The notes below the pieces were generated by a model, which did no database searches, had not been told where the DNA came from, and worked only from the letters and a program-made list of their open reading frames with translations. Positions 38,616 to 52,190 of a stretch of 64,000 nt of DNA are shown piece by piece. The position numbers were made by a program, and so were the translations under genes. Source of the stretch: Apostichopus japonicus (taxonomy: Eukaryota; Echinodermata; Holothuroidea; Aspidochirotida; Stichopodidae). The stretch lies in the NCBI RefSeq assembly GCF_037975245.1, contig NC_092574.1:10873213-10937212 (forward strand), read 5' to 3'. Position 1 is the stretch's first letter. Every line of letters starts with the position of its first letter.

Positions 38616-39348
38616 ATGTTGAACACTCGGTTGGACCATGCATTCAGAAACCCTCAGCCTGTGTTAGTGGTCATCAGTTGTCTCTGCCTTTGCTTAGGGT
38701 CTTGTTTTCCCTCTAGTGAACCACTCAATAGGATACCGGCTACGCAGTCAAAGACCCAGATAGAGACGTCGTCGGGAGGTCAAACAGTACAGACTACCGC
38801 CGCAACGGTTACTGCCGCAACGGCGTCAAATAAAGTATTCAGTTTAAACTCAGATCCACGTTTTAGAAATATGGATACTGTCGTCCAAGATAGGTTAGAT
38901 TCTGTGGGACAAGTGTCCTTATCAACAACCAGTGCTACATTATTGGTTAACAGTACTCGAGGAACAAGTGACTCATTGCCGAGCGCCTCCTCATCCTCCT
39001 CCTCGACCGCCTCGCCGCCGTCGTCGTCAAAGAATGACAGGCAGAGGCAGAGGCCCAATTTAAAGCAAAAGAAGAACAAATCTACGAGGGAAAGATCCCA
39101 AAAATCTAAATCTAAAAAAAGGAGATTATCTTCCGAAAGGAAAGGCAAAACGCGGCAACAGGAGCAGCAACAGCTGGGCCTGGACGCGAGGGCCGGTAGG
39201 AGAAATCGAAGAATGAAGAGGATTGATTGCGCAAGGCTGGCGCAACGCAGCAAGAGGATCCGACAGCTCGAGAACTCGATATCTTTCTTTTTAGCAGTTT
39301 ATCCTGATGGAACTATCAATGGTACTCATAACAGAAGTGATCGACACA
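38616..39348 (+). CDS. fgf: FGF-family secreted growth factor, coding exon 1
   Basis: This is the first of three coding exons of a predicted 351-residue fibroblast growth factor, a secreted heparan-sulphate-binding ligand for FGFR tyrosine kinases. It encodes residues 1-244 plus one base of codon 245. I chose the ATG at 38616 because an in-frame TAA lies at 38544 and this is the first ATG after it. Residues 15-29 form a hydrophobic signal-peptide core (PVLVVISCLCLCLGS). Residues 30-140 are Ser/Thr-rich and about 143-202 are very Lys/Arg-rich, ending in RMKR (199-202) and RSKR (211-214), both furin-like. The trefoil core starts near 216 and has FFLAVYPDGTINGTH, matching the conserved FGF strand pattern F-x-L-x-[IV]-x-P-D-G. 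N-glycosylation sequons NGT and NRS lie there. The exon ends at the donor ACA/GTAAGT in phase 1. The open frame runs on unspliced to 39554, but that tail is intron. The FGF subfamily is not resolved. Confidence 0.9.
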
Positions 39349-39453
39349 GTAAGTATAGTTATTGTAATTATTATTATTATCTTTATTTTTGGTTTAAATT
39401 AAGTACCTATGTTTGTTTAAGGATGAGTACCGACCTTTCTGTTCCACGGTGTA

Positions 39454-39483
39454 ACCAGGGAGTTGCCATGACAACTCCCTGGT
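39454..39483. promoter_or_regulatory. Palindromic X-box (RFX-type site) in FGF intron 1
   Basis: Perfect 12 bp inverted arms (ACCAGGGAGTTG and CAACTCCCTGGT) surround a 6-base centre. The centre of the palindrome, 39462-39475, reads GTTGCCATGACAAC, one base from the symmetric RFX X-box GTTGCCATGGCAAC. It lies about 105 bp inside intron 1. RFX factors bind such sites at ciliary and other genes. A role here is inference. Confidence 0.45.
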
Positions 39484-41148
39484 GTAACTATGTCACTGAG
39501 CAACCGCTGGCGGTGCCAGTCGTGGTCACACTAGTCTGTAGTTTGTATCAGTAAAGCAGTATGACTGCGCGAGTACCATATCCCGAGTACGAAAAACGAG
39601 GAAAGGAGTACAAAATCATGTTTTCAACTAAGTTTATTGTTAGCTCATTTAGACCAGCTATATAATACATGTACATACAGCATGTCGCATCGTGACATTG
39701 TTCTGTCCGAAGCCTACACATCTTTAACAGTGATTGCCGTACTGGTTCATCGACCTAAACCGTTTAAGACTCGTAAAATTACCGCGGAATTGGTTCGCAA
39801 TTCAACAAGAACCGATTGCAGCATTGTCAATTCAACGGCACTCACGCAATACGTACCGTTATGATGGTGCTGTGTAGTTTTGCAAGAACTAACAGCCCCA
39901 CGTGCGTGGGTAGTTGCTATAAAATTGACTTTTCAAGAAGGTCTATCAAGGAGTTTTCGGTTTGTTTTTGGTTTTCCAATACCTTTCTAGAATTATCTCT
40001 CTCTCTCCCACACACACACCTTTATTAACATTCAGTTTATCGTTTGTCAATGATTGTCATCTACTGCGTATAAACCAATACACGTCTATGTTGATTGTAC
40101 AAAGCGTATACCTCTTAATGAGCCATGCATGACTTTAATAGTTCGTTTATGTTTTAATAAAGTTTATCTCTAAGCAGTGTACGTCTTTAATGTGACTGTC
40201 ATAAAGAGCTTTCCTCGTGCGTACGGCACGCCGTGTATGCCATTTCTCACCAGTGTTTGGACAGTATACTCTCTATATACACTGTTGCTGTGTTTAAAAG
40301 AAAAAGGTTGTTAATTTAGATTTTCCTGTATAGTTTATATAGCATTACATATAATCTTTGATAATAGATACATCGTTCATCGGTTAAATTCGTCCGCTGT
40401 AACCCGATAATTACAAACACCTGAGTAAATTACTCGGTCTTAAAATAAGTATTCAAGGCGCCGGTTTAAAGGGCTCCCGTCTTTTTCCCCCATATGCTTC
40501 CAACATTGTTCCGAGGCTATCAATCACGTGCCCACGATATAAAAATACATCGTATATAAAATCGTATTTTGTAAAGATGTAGCAGTTCTTTCAGTTGTGA
40601 ATGAGCAGTTTGATTTATTTATTTAAAATGAATCAGAATTGATTTACTTATACTTATCTTATTAACACTGTGTTAATTTTTTTTAAATATATTTATTTAA
40701 ATAATACGCCACGAATGGTTTCGAAAAATGGCGCAAGCGGGGTTAGGATTGAGGTGGGGGGGGGGTAACAGTCGCGTTGATGGAAGGAATTTTGTTGTAA
40801 AGTACAAATGGATAGATAACCGACATTTCGGTCCTATATATTAATAACAATCTTAATTTTAGATTCTTTTAAAGAACTTTCAACAGAAGGTCTTCAAAAA
40901 TGAGTAGCACATTTACATATCGAATACCGAATAGCCTAACAGGAAACGATTTGAAGCTACGCGAATTTACAAGACAAAGCTAAATGAAAATGGAAAATGA
41001 AAGAGGGAACCAAATAATAAACTGTAAATATTGGCAATATTCGCGTGTTGTTGTTTCTTTGACAAGAACTGTTGCAGCCTACCTATAGACTCTCCTATAG
41101 GCCTACAAGTTACCTGAGCAATGTGTCACGTGTGCTAACGTCCAGCCA

Positions 41149-41266
<118 letters not shown>

Positions 41267-41770
41267 ATAGTAGTTGTTTTCGCAATAGGTTTAACTACTC
41301 TCTGTTGTAAGATTATCAAAACATGTAAACGTGCCCCCAAAGACTTCTAGTTTCTGGCATCGTTCATCTGTTTTCCATATATATTTCATTCTAAAACATT
41401 TACCCGTTTTATGGCAACGTGTGACACACTCACACGGTAATCAATTACTCGGCTTGCTTGTATATAGAAGACACTAGAAACGTATGGACGGACAATCTCT
41501 AGGTAGCAACAATTCCATAAGCCGGTCGTGACTGATAACAAATTGTTAGATTTTTCTTTGTAAATTGCGACCTGTTTTACTAGATAGCCCAGTGTAAGTA
41601 TGTCGCACGTTCAGAAGTTATCAATCATAGTTCGTGCTTCCTTCCAACAGAGACCCAATTCTCGGCGATGTATACAACGGGATTAAAGCAGGTGGCTTGG
41701 TTACTAAATTATACAACCATTTCCGTCTTCGGTAGGAATGAAACTCGTGTTAAGTTTACCTCAACGGGTT

Positions 41771-41914
41771 ATAATATATATAGGGGATATATATATATAT
41801 ATATAGGGGACATATATATATATATATGTAGGTATATATATATATATAAAGGGATATATATATATATATAAAGGGATATATATATAGTGATATATCCCTC
41901 TATATAAACATATA

Positions 41915-42000
<86 letters not shown>
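41771..42000. repeat. Compound (AT)n array with GGG interruptions
   Basis: AT runs are broken by AGGGGA, AAAGGGA and ATCCCTC spacers in both orientations, then continue as about 85 bp of AT. The GGGAT/ATCCC spacers make it partly self-complementary. Confidence 0.9.
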
Positions 42001-44366
42001 GCTGTCCATGCTCCCTGGCAGGTACATCCCTGCCATGAAGGAAGTGTGTGTATATGCTCTATTTATTTATAAGCGTACAGGCTGCGTGCACACAACTTGC
42101 ATAAGCAAAGAGCAGAGAACTTTGCTTCTCTCTCACTGTTACTGTTAGATTGAATATGTTGTTAGAATCCCCAGGTCCCGTCACGGTAGTCTTGCTCGAT
42201 AAATACATACAATATATACACAGCTTCTGTCTTGTTACCTTTTTTTTCTCTTCTTTCTTTCAACAAAAAAAGAAAGTGCCCATTCTTCTTAAAGCGAGGC
42301 AGGCCCCTCAATTCGAATTAGTCTGGATTATTCACGCTAAGCAACTGAATGTGCTCACGACGTGACCAAGGCTCGTGTTTTTTCATCTTCTTTTACTTCT
42401 TCTTCTTCTTCTCCCCCCCCCCCCCCCCCTTCGTTCTTATACTTCTTTTTATTGAATAAGTGACTAAACTTAATTCAACCACGGATAACAGAAAAAACGA
42501 AATTAGCCCCTTTGCACCATGTTGTGATAAACAAGGATTAGCAGAATCCTCTTGTAAAGGTCTATAAGCTCTATGCCAATAAGACTGCTATACAAATGAC
42601 ATATATCCCGTAAGATGTTAACTCATCCCAAGTCAAGCTCTTCTACGAAATTGAGCCACGAATCGAAAAATCAATTGCTTCTGAAAATAGGCGGGTGATT
42701 CCTTATTTTTTTCTTTTTGTATTTGTTTATCTTTTTTGATTTGGAGATTTCAGTATGTCCATCTTGACAAATGTTGGGAAAGAGACCAGAAGAGTTGACA
42801 GTAAGGGTTGAGGTTAGTGGGGGGGGGGGTGCAGGGGGTGGGAGGGGGAAAGGGGATGAAACAAGGTCATTTTAAGGTAAGATTAAGCAAACCGGTTTCT
42901 TAAAAGATGAGCTTGCAAGTATGACAAACAAATTAAGGAAGATCAATATAGGTAACCAATTGTCTTAAAATCACCCTAGCTGTATCTTTACGCGTTTTGA
43001 CACAGGCCACGTTCAGTCGGTGATCCTGTCGCGTCCAAAGTTCACGCTTTCGCTCCGGTAAACCCTACGTCCTACCTTAGGCCTATACCCTAATTCCGTG
43101 CACAACAGTCATTTGCCAAATAGTATCTATACAGACTGTGAGCAGGGCCCGGGAGGGATAGGGACCCACTCGGAAGAGTCGTAGCTTTAAGATGTAAAGG
43201 GCGTACGGAAGTAACACGAAATAGAACCATATGTCTGGATTTGCAAAGTTAAGCAGTTTTGACATTGGATTGGTGGTCTAGATATACTCTACAGAACATC
43301 TCTCGAGATACAAATAGGCTACTACTTATAACTTCCGAGACGACTTTAGTAAGTCTAACATACCTTAGTTCTAACCTCATAACCCACTTTTGGTATACAA
43401 GAACAAAATCAGGGTGCCATCTATTTGATAATTATATATATTACTAACTCAAATGGTTAAAGGAAAGCAAGCCTCATCGTAAGTTTAGTATGTAGTATAT
43501 GTACACGGCGGTGGTAATACAGCTTAACTGCAGACTTATGATGCATTCAATACTGCACAATCCCCGTTTGCCTATACTATAGCCTCTGGCGTAACTATCA
43601 TCTCGTCTCCCAAGAGGCTGTCGTGTTTTCTCACCATTCCCTTGACTAAATATGAAACTAAAACACGGATGTTTTCCATTAGAGGGTCATGCTTTTTCGC
43701 ATTTCATATATATGTGTGTGTGTGTTGTGCATATCATATACCCGAAAGGTGAAGTTCAAAACGACGATTTATCAAGTCCCCTAGTCTGATTAAATGTCCT
43801 CCATCTAACGTCTTTCTTAAACCAAAATTTCGCGTGTAAATTCCTTTATAATCGTTAGGAATGTCAAATTTTTATGTGAGATCCCAAACGGCTTAACATG
43901 TGCAGGGAGGATCAACCTACTACGATAAATAACACTATACGAGTAGCAAACGACAAAAGTTATCTATGGAGCGCCAAATAGTTCACTAAATTAGATCGAA
44001 TAATTATACTGACATAAATGTTCCGAAGTATAAGTTCAAGACATTAATTGATATTTATTAAGGTAAACCAATAAGCTGTTGCCGTTTAATAGCATGTGCA
44101 GTGCAAAATGACACGATATTTACGTAGACTGTATATATGGATATTACAACACTTTATCTGTCACAAACGTTATCTTATTTGGCTCATGCCTTTAGGCGTT
44201 CTCGGGGGATTCATAAAGAAAACCTAAAAATAAAACGATGATATCGGTTCTACTGTGTATAGTCTAGACCTGATTTGTAAATAAAACCTTTTTTATCGTG
44301 TTTTTTTTTAAAGCGTTTAAAGTACATTTACATGTCATATTTTTTACACATACATCGTTGTTACGG

Positions 44367-44389
44367 TATATATATATATATATATATAT
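44367..44389. repeat. Short (TA)n tract
   Basis: A pure TA tract of about 23 bp. Confidence 0.9.
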
Positions 44390-47300
44390 GGTACAAGTAT
44401 AACATACAGGCCTTCACGGTTGAGCATAATCGGTTCGTCTATATATAGATATATAGCTTAACCTATATGTGGGGCTATAAGTTAACAACAACAATTCTTA
44501 TCTTTAAAGTAAAACAGGAAACTAACCAATTTTGCATCAGATCCGGGCTTTTCAATTGAATTACGTAACAGGAAAGAAAGACAGAAGAATTTACTTCTAG
44601 TAAAAGTGTGCGTACGGTCTAACGGGAAACAGGTTGTAGACTATTTCTCGGGACTCCGCTCGGCCCCATTGTTATCTCCTGTCTGTGTGATAGGCTACAG
44701 GTATAGGCTATGACCTTGTATAGATTATTATATAATGTTGATCTGTAATCACAATAGCCCGTTGATAAACATAATAAAGCTGTAGTCCCTGACATCGTCA
44801 TCCGGTGAGGTGTGAGCATAATAGCCGGGATAAAGAAAAAAATGAGAATGTCAGTCGAAAAATGTCTTTGCGATCCTTTGTGAATGGAAACTGATAGATA
44901 TTTTACAATCTGATTTTTCAATATTGGGGTTACAGAAATGTACCATACACACTGCGATGCACGCCATATAGAGCTATACGTACACACCGGAGACCATGAT
45001 TCCGGCATTATGGGACACAAAATAGTGAACAGGTTGCAACTATGAAACATGTTGCATTGCAGCATACCAAAACATGTTCCTACAATTCTCACTGTAATCA
45101 GAACGTTAACCAATCACCATGTAAGAGAGTGATTCAACAGTCTTCCATATTGTATATATAAGATACAGTATAGCAGCGCTGTTGATTAACAATCATTTCG
45201 TGGCAAAAATGAGAAACAGATAGGTGACATAAAGCATGATATCATATGGGAATAATGGTCAATCTTCCACATTTATGGCAAATCACAGAAAACCATGCCT
45301 GTCATTCACATAGACAAGGTGACAAACTGCATGGAAGTTGCCGTTAGTGGAAAATCAGCCGGGTGAACAGATAAGCTTTTGATTTTGTGTTGATAGCCTC
45401 GTCATGGGGCTTTTAGTGTTTGTAGTGCATGACAAGAGCTGCTGATTTAAGAGAGAAGCAGTTAACTTTCTCTTCCGTATACGATCTCGCAACACACACC
45501 CACATATATATAGATCGATTTGGTTGTGTACAGCGAGGTTTGTCGATTAAAAAAAAATAACTAAAAAAGGAAGAAAATGAAAAGAAAGTTGATTTAATTT
45601 ACGATGAAGACAATGGCGATATAGGAGTTTTACGGCAGGAAGGAAGACGTAGGATGTTAAATGCTTCCCTTTCCTATTTAGTTACTCGTCACAGATCGGT
45701 TTCCGTTGGACAACAACATGTTGTTTACGAAACAAGTGGTAGAATGGTCAAATTAAAATGAAAAACAAAAATCGCCCACTCAGCAGTGACAATAAACCAA
45801 AGAGGATATCCATTAAGTTCTTCAATGGGATTTTGGTTTTACAGGTGACCATACCATTATTTCATTACACACGCAGACACAGACACCCCCCCCCCCCCAA
45901 CTCCATCCCCTTCTGTTACCTCTTTTTCTTTGTTTCAAACTTTCCTATCTCCCTTTTTGCTTTTTCATTTTCTTTGTATCACTTATTACGTCATCAGTCC
46001 TTATCAGAACAAATACAATGCATTATTACTGAATATGCAGTTTTGAAAATCTTAAAACCTCTGTATATACCGTAATTTTAAGATACATACATACAGAGAA
46101 GACACGAGAATAAAACAAAACCATGAACTACAGTATAGAAGAGAATGAATAATTCATTGGAAAAGTTAAGAAAGGTTAAGGTTTTTTCATTCTTTTTACA
46201 TTCTGTTTGTTACTTTCGAAATCGAGTAAAAATCTTGTTTGAGACGGAAGGGAACCCCAAGGTCAGCATAATAGCAGATGACTAAGAAGTACCTGGATTA
46301 TTTGTCTTTTGTTACCGAGTAACTTGAAAGTTATATTGACCCTCTCAACAATCTACTTTGCAAACATGTTGATTATATCCCCCAATTCAAGGGTATACAG
46401 TACGAGAAGAAAGAAGGGAAAAAAAAGAGTTCTTGACTTAACAAGTTGAATGCCGGGCATAAAATAGTCGAAGATGCACGTCGCTTACGATGTTTTGCTA
46501 AAGATTACCGAAAACGTTTTAAGGCAAGCCGACATTAAAGAACACCGAACACGGTGAACCATCAGTTTATATGAAAGTCTGTTTTAAGTTTCTTCAAACT
46601 GCTTGTATGGTTAAGTGTCAATGGGGTATTTAACACAAGCCTGGCGGTGTACAACGATAAGTGAAAAAACGTCTCATTTATCGATGGCAACGAATGTTAA
46701 ATTCATCAAAAAAACGTGATAGCCGGAAGATACGCTTTGAGCCCTGCATGGACGTCAGTAATATTACCATTCGGTTACATTCAGTATAGCGGGGGGGGGG
46801 GGGGTGAAGATATAAAAGTATGTCACTTATGTAGGGATCATAAAAATGAGTATTAATAGATCAACCTTAACGGTTCGAGGATTGTTACATAAACGTTCTT
46901 TCAAAGGATAAACTGACCCGCTAATATCGACCAAGACTGGCTGCTTGGTGTTTGTCTGTCTGTATGTGTGAGGTGGGAGATGGGGTGGGGTGGGGAGTTG
47001 ATGGTGTTTATGATGTCCATGGCTACTTTTAAGAAGCTGTTTTCCGGTGTTACGAAATTTCAAAGAGTGGTTACATTTTCCCTGAAGTGTGCTGATATAC
47101 ACGTGACTTGAACGGGAGCAGGATAGATGGTTACTAATTGCTCTCCCCCCCCCCCCCCCACATTTTCTATTATAGATCCCTGATATATGCCTGTATACTG
47201 ATGTGTGTATGCGCGTCTATATTTATATGTGTGCATACGTACCATATTGCCTATTGCTTCCGTACACTGAAGGCCGCGTCCAATAGTTTACTGTTGATTA

Positions 47301-49723
47301 TATTATTAACTCTACCGTGAGATCACTGCTCTGAGCTCGATATAGTACAGGGCTTATGTGAACGGTGTACAATATACCGTGGAATATTTGCAACGATGGG
47401 GTTGCTGTCATACGAACGGTAACAAATCTTTTTCGGGACTATAAACCATATCAGCGGGCCACTCATGGTGAACATTAAAGAAATAGGAAACGTTCATTTA
47501 TTAACTCTCAACATGTACCAATAAAATCTCGGAGTTCGCCTCTTTCCCAAACACGCACTTATGATGAGAAAGGTATTTTGGTTCGCCATGATATAGTTAG
47601 ATATTATATAGGATACAGATCTGTTGCGTGATACTATACAACACATAATGAAAGGATGCTTGTGTACAGGCTTTATGGATTACATACGTAGACATCTATA
47701 ATGATATGATTGTCTATTTTTATCATGGCCACATGACCTAATTCTTCCACGCTATATGCAGATTTATGGGATGTGATTCCACATCGAGATTGCCGAGAGT
47801 ATAGTTGTGCTAAATACCCGGGGGTCTAAAATAGAACTATAGAGGACGCTATGCGGGGATAAGGCTGACTAATTTTGTTATTATGTTTCGTTGTTGTTTT
47901 TTTATAGGCAATGGCATTTCGTCTGTTCCCTCTGTAATAGTTTTTTGCATACACAAATTCCATGTTGCGGTTTTGGGAGTCTCACATAGTTGAATGTATA
48001 TATGGTTTGAAATCAGACATCAGCTCTCGACCAATAGAAGACACTCACATGGTTACAGTTTCACATAGCGTGCAGTCGCGCCATAGCCTGTCACGCTCGC
48101 TTTGCATATTACAATCAGGGCTATAGTGGTATAGCATAATGTGATTAACTGGTATAACCGCCATTTGGTGAGTGTGTGTTTGGGGGTGGGGGAGGGGGTG
48201 GGGTGTTGAAGAGACGGGAAGAATAATTCATAGCGATTGCATTATGTTGCTTTATACTAACGTGAATCTGGGTTGTGCAAGTGGGCGACATATACGTTTA
48301 GCCCTTATAGCTAGCATACATATATATAATAGCCTACTTAAAAGAAACACCGCCAGTGTTAATCGGCATATGGTGCCATATAGAACGCAATGCACGGGTA
48401 ACTTATAATATCTAACCGAGGACATATTATTATGATTTCTTTCTCCCCCCCCTCCTTTTTTTCCCTCTTTTTAGCTAAAGGGCTACAAATCCTTTCCAGA
48501 TAATTTACATGAAAGCTTTGAAGGTTTCTTTACTTTGTTTACTCTCACCGTCTATGAACTTCCGTTTGATTTATATGTGCATCGTGCAAAGCCGAGCGTC
48601 TGTACTCTGTTACTTTGGTGCTCGAATGGTTATATTGGTGCTTTCCGAACCTCTACGTCGTCAATTTTGGCGTCAAAGTTTATTCGAGGCATTACCCCGA
48701 AAGTGGTTCAATTAGTTTTCACTTCGAAGTAGGTTGTTTATCTTCAAAGAGGTTATATGGTAAACCTAAGGGGTTAGATGGTCATCGAATGTTCTCTTAA
48801 GACAATAAAGCTCCTTGCCTTAAAATAAACTTGTCTGTTTAAAATTAGTAGCACGCGGTTGGTAACCGGTGCATGTATATATAGGTTTAGCAACAGGAAG
48901 ACTTCGACACATACCGTACTCAAAGAAATAACCAAATGTTCGGGTGTTTTTCTTCTTCTCTCTCTTAAATTATATCGTTTATTTTACTTTGAAACACGGA
49001 TACAAAATACACATTCTACTTGTGTTCTTTAGTGATTTCAGGCATACAATCTCACTTTATTTATTAACAAGGAGCTAGTTTTACTTGCACATCCGTCACG
49101 ACGTTGAAATGACATCTTTACAAATTCCAAGGTCAGCCTACATATTTCTTACATAAATAATTTTCGACTTTCTGCAAAAGGTTATGCAGCTACGGTCGTA
49201 AGAAAGATGAAGAATTCTGGAATATATCCATCCAGATTTTCAACGTTCAAAAGTCACTGTTATTATTATGATCATTATCATTATTCCTGTTATTGTTATT
49301 GTTAGTCATGATGATGCTACATTTGTTTACCAATAATTTGCCTGTAAAATGCATTCACCCTACAAATATCTCAAATAAGAAAAGTTTTTAAAAATTGTCC
49401 AACTGTAGGGAAATTTAAGCCATGCATTTAGTAAAATATGATCAACTTGGTTACAAATGTTTTCAAATCATCCGGCGCAAGTCGAAATAAATTTGGGATT
49501 CGTGAACGATTAGTTCTTTGTAGAATGTCCAAGTTCGCTACTACTTGGCTAGAGCAGCTAAAATATATATACGTGATCGTGTAACGTACAGTCTTCATAA
49601 TGGACATCCTGTTGCCCCCCCCGAACCAAACCCGCCCCCTCCAACCACCCCTTTCCGAAGTGATTATCAAATAAATATAAAATGCTGCATAACAGCAGAT
49701 AAATAACAACATCTATCCCGCAT

Positions 49724-49726
<3 letters not shown>

Positions 49727-49774
<48 letters not shown>
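49727..49774. repeat. (AT)n array
   Basis: An alternating AT tract of 48 bp. It is followed at 49895-50060 by degenerate CATACTCATG-type sequence reminiscent of the 25 bp minisatellite at 22.3 kb. Confidence 0.9.
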
Positions 49775-49776
<2 letters not shown>

Positions 49777-50685
49777 TACAAGTTGCCCATTTATCGATAA
49801 CTAATTTATGTGCATATGGACTGATAGATGCACACACATGTCTGTAAACACATTCTCCTACGTATTATATGCTTTACTCATACATACATACGGTAAAAAC
49901 ATCCATATAGATACATACTCATGCATACTCATGCATACACATTCATACTCAAACATACTCGTGGATACACTTTCATTCTAACACATACTCACATATACAC
50001 GCATAGGCTGCATACATATATATTCATACCCATACAGTCAGACACACTGATAATCATGCGCACATAATAAATGTCACACACATGCAAGTATAGTGACATG
50101 GTTAACATTATTCCGGTTATTAGCTTTATTTTCGGCAAACACCGACGATTGCCCACCGTTTGTTTATAATGGTATCTCTTGAAAGAATTTCCTCATTACA
50201 AACGCTGTCAACATCTTGTTTCTAATCGACAGGGATTGTTGTCCGGGGCACACACCTTTTAACCCCGGGTCATATACAGAGATATCCGCGCGCAAATTGT
50301 TCCTTTCAAATGTGTCAAGGAAAAGGTGTGTCAAAATAATTTCGTCCTTTTTTTGCTAGCCGCCATGGAGCCAATCATGAGAATACGGTTTCGCTAGCGT
50401 TTGTAGTGATAACGTTACCCCTTGTTCACTGCATTCCCACAACATAAATTTTCTTTGATAATGCTTTACTGTATTCCCCGCATAGTATCTCGCCAAGCCG
50501 TCTGTTTAGACCAGCGGTATACCTGGGGCGACGTGGTGGGAATTTAAAATTGAAGGGTAATTGCCCCGAAAAAAAAGTACAAATATAAATATATATTTTT
50601 TTTTAAAGGCAGAAAAAATGGTTTTCCACGCCATGTCTTACAGGATTTTTTTGGGGGGTCATTTTGCACAAATTTCATAAAACGT

Positions 50686-50692
<7 letters not shown>

Positions 50693-50773
<81 letters not shown>

Positions 50774-50783
50774 GTATATATGC

Positions 50784-50826
<43 letters not shown>

Positions 50827-50830
50827 TATT
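50693..50830. repeat. (AT)n array with GT/GC interruptions
   Basis: A 138 bp alternating tract with TATGTATA interruptions near its middle. Both strands give meaningless Tyr/Ile frames. Confidence 0.93.
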
Positions 50831-52139
50831 GTTATTCTTAGGAAGCCCACGTGATCTGCGCGCTCCAGTCAAAATATTTGATTACAACTCGCTGGGCAAA
50901 AGAGGAATGTGCGTGTTCTTAGGAACGGTTGGAATGGAGACAAAGTCTGATGACGGTTATTGAAAGTAGCATGATGAAGATGGCGGCTCATCTTTATTCT
51001 GTCTCTACTGATTCCATTTCTCAGTTGACTCGATGGAAACCGTGCAGTTTAGAGATATTGGTCGGTGTAACATTGTAAAATACCCCCCCCCCCCACCCCT
51101 CGGGTATTCTATCCGAGGGGATGTTCAACACTATAGTGTTGAGTCTCCGCGCGCATGCTTTCACACTATAAGTTTGACAATTAACTGCGCAGCATTTCAA
51201 TGGATCGATTATTAAAAAAAAATTACGTCAATTTTGGGAGGCTAGTTTATTGACGTTAACAGTATACAGTTCCGGGATGCAGTTGTTTTTTGACAAATGA
51301 CAGAAACGCGTATATTTAAATACCCTGGGGTAAACGTGTGTTCCAATCCTATACAAGGTACCGTTTGTGCGGTATTGATTAAGTTGAAATTCTCACATGT
51401 TTATACACTGAGTAACTTTAGTTGCATACAGCAGAGAAACAAACTGATTTGTTTCCTGTGTGTTTTCAGCCATGACACATGTGGAAATGGACATTTCGCT
51501 ATTTTACCAGAAAATGTGTTCTTTGTTTTCTATTTAATTTGATTTCGTTTCTAATTGTGATTCATCTTGATGTTGGAATAGAAAATTAGACACAAATGTT
51601 GAAGTAAATCAACAACTTCAAACAGCTGTGTCTATGAAATCTGTCTTTTTAACGTGTAATTAGGCTAATAGTAGTAAAATGATCATCATAACACGGAAAT
51701 ATCTATAATTGGATAAACGGTAATCATTAATTACTAGCTAATTAACGTTCCTTTTGGGGGAAAACCTGTACAGGATGCCTTATTTGATCATTTGATATTT
51801 ATGTCTGTTAGTAATATAGTCGCTGGTATGCTCAAATTCAGAGATTTTAATAAGAACCTTGGATATTGTAAATAAATTGTACTTTGATTAAATAAAAAAA
51901 CATCATTTGCAGGGCTACTTATAGACATTTTCCCCTGACCCCGCATACCCTCGCATCCGTGATCAGGTGATCTGAAGAAGAGCTTGTTTTGCTCCAAAGA
52001 ACCGCAAAAATCCATCCATTGGCTAGATAGATCGATAAAATAAGTAATTTTCATGGCTTTATACCAGTTACACATTCCTACCTATAAACTCAGGGTTAAA
52101 CAGTAATGTAGCAATAAACCCCGTTAGTACAATGCTGTG

Positions 52140-52142
<3 letters not shown>

Positions 52143-52190
<48 letters not shown>
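52143..52190. repeat. (TA)n array
   Basis: A 48 bp alternating tract with one TT interruption. Confidence 0.9.

Noticed and set aside
38780-39253. 157-codon frame on the - strand opposite FGF exon 1
   Set aside because: It is the antisense shadow of the Ser/Lys/Arg-rich exon; its acidic/Phe-rich content mirrors the sense codons.
39349-39554. Continuation of the FGF exon 1 open frame to 39554
   Set aside because: A GTAAGT donor at 39349 follows the conserved core strand, and exons 2 and 3 join to it in phase, so the extra codons are intron read-through.
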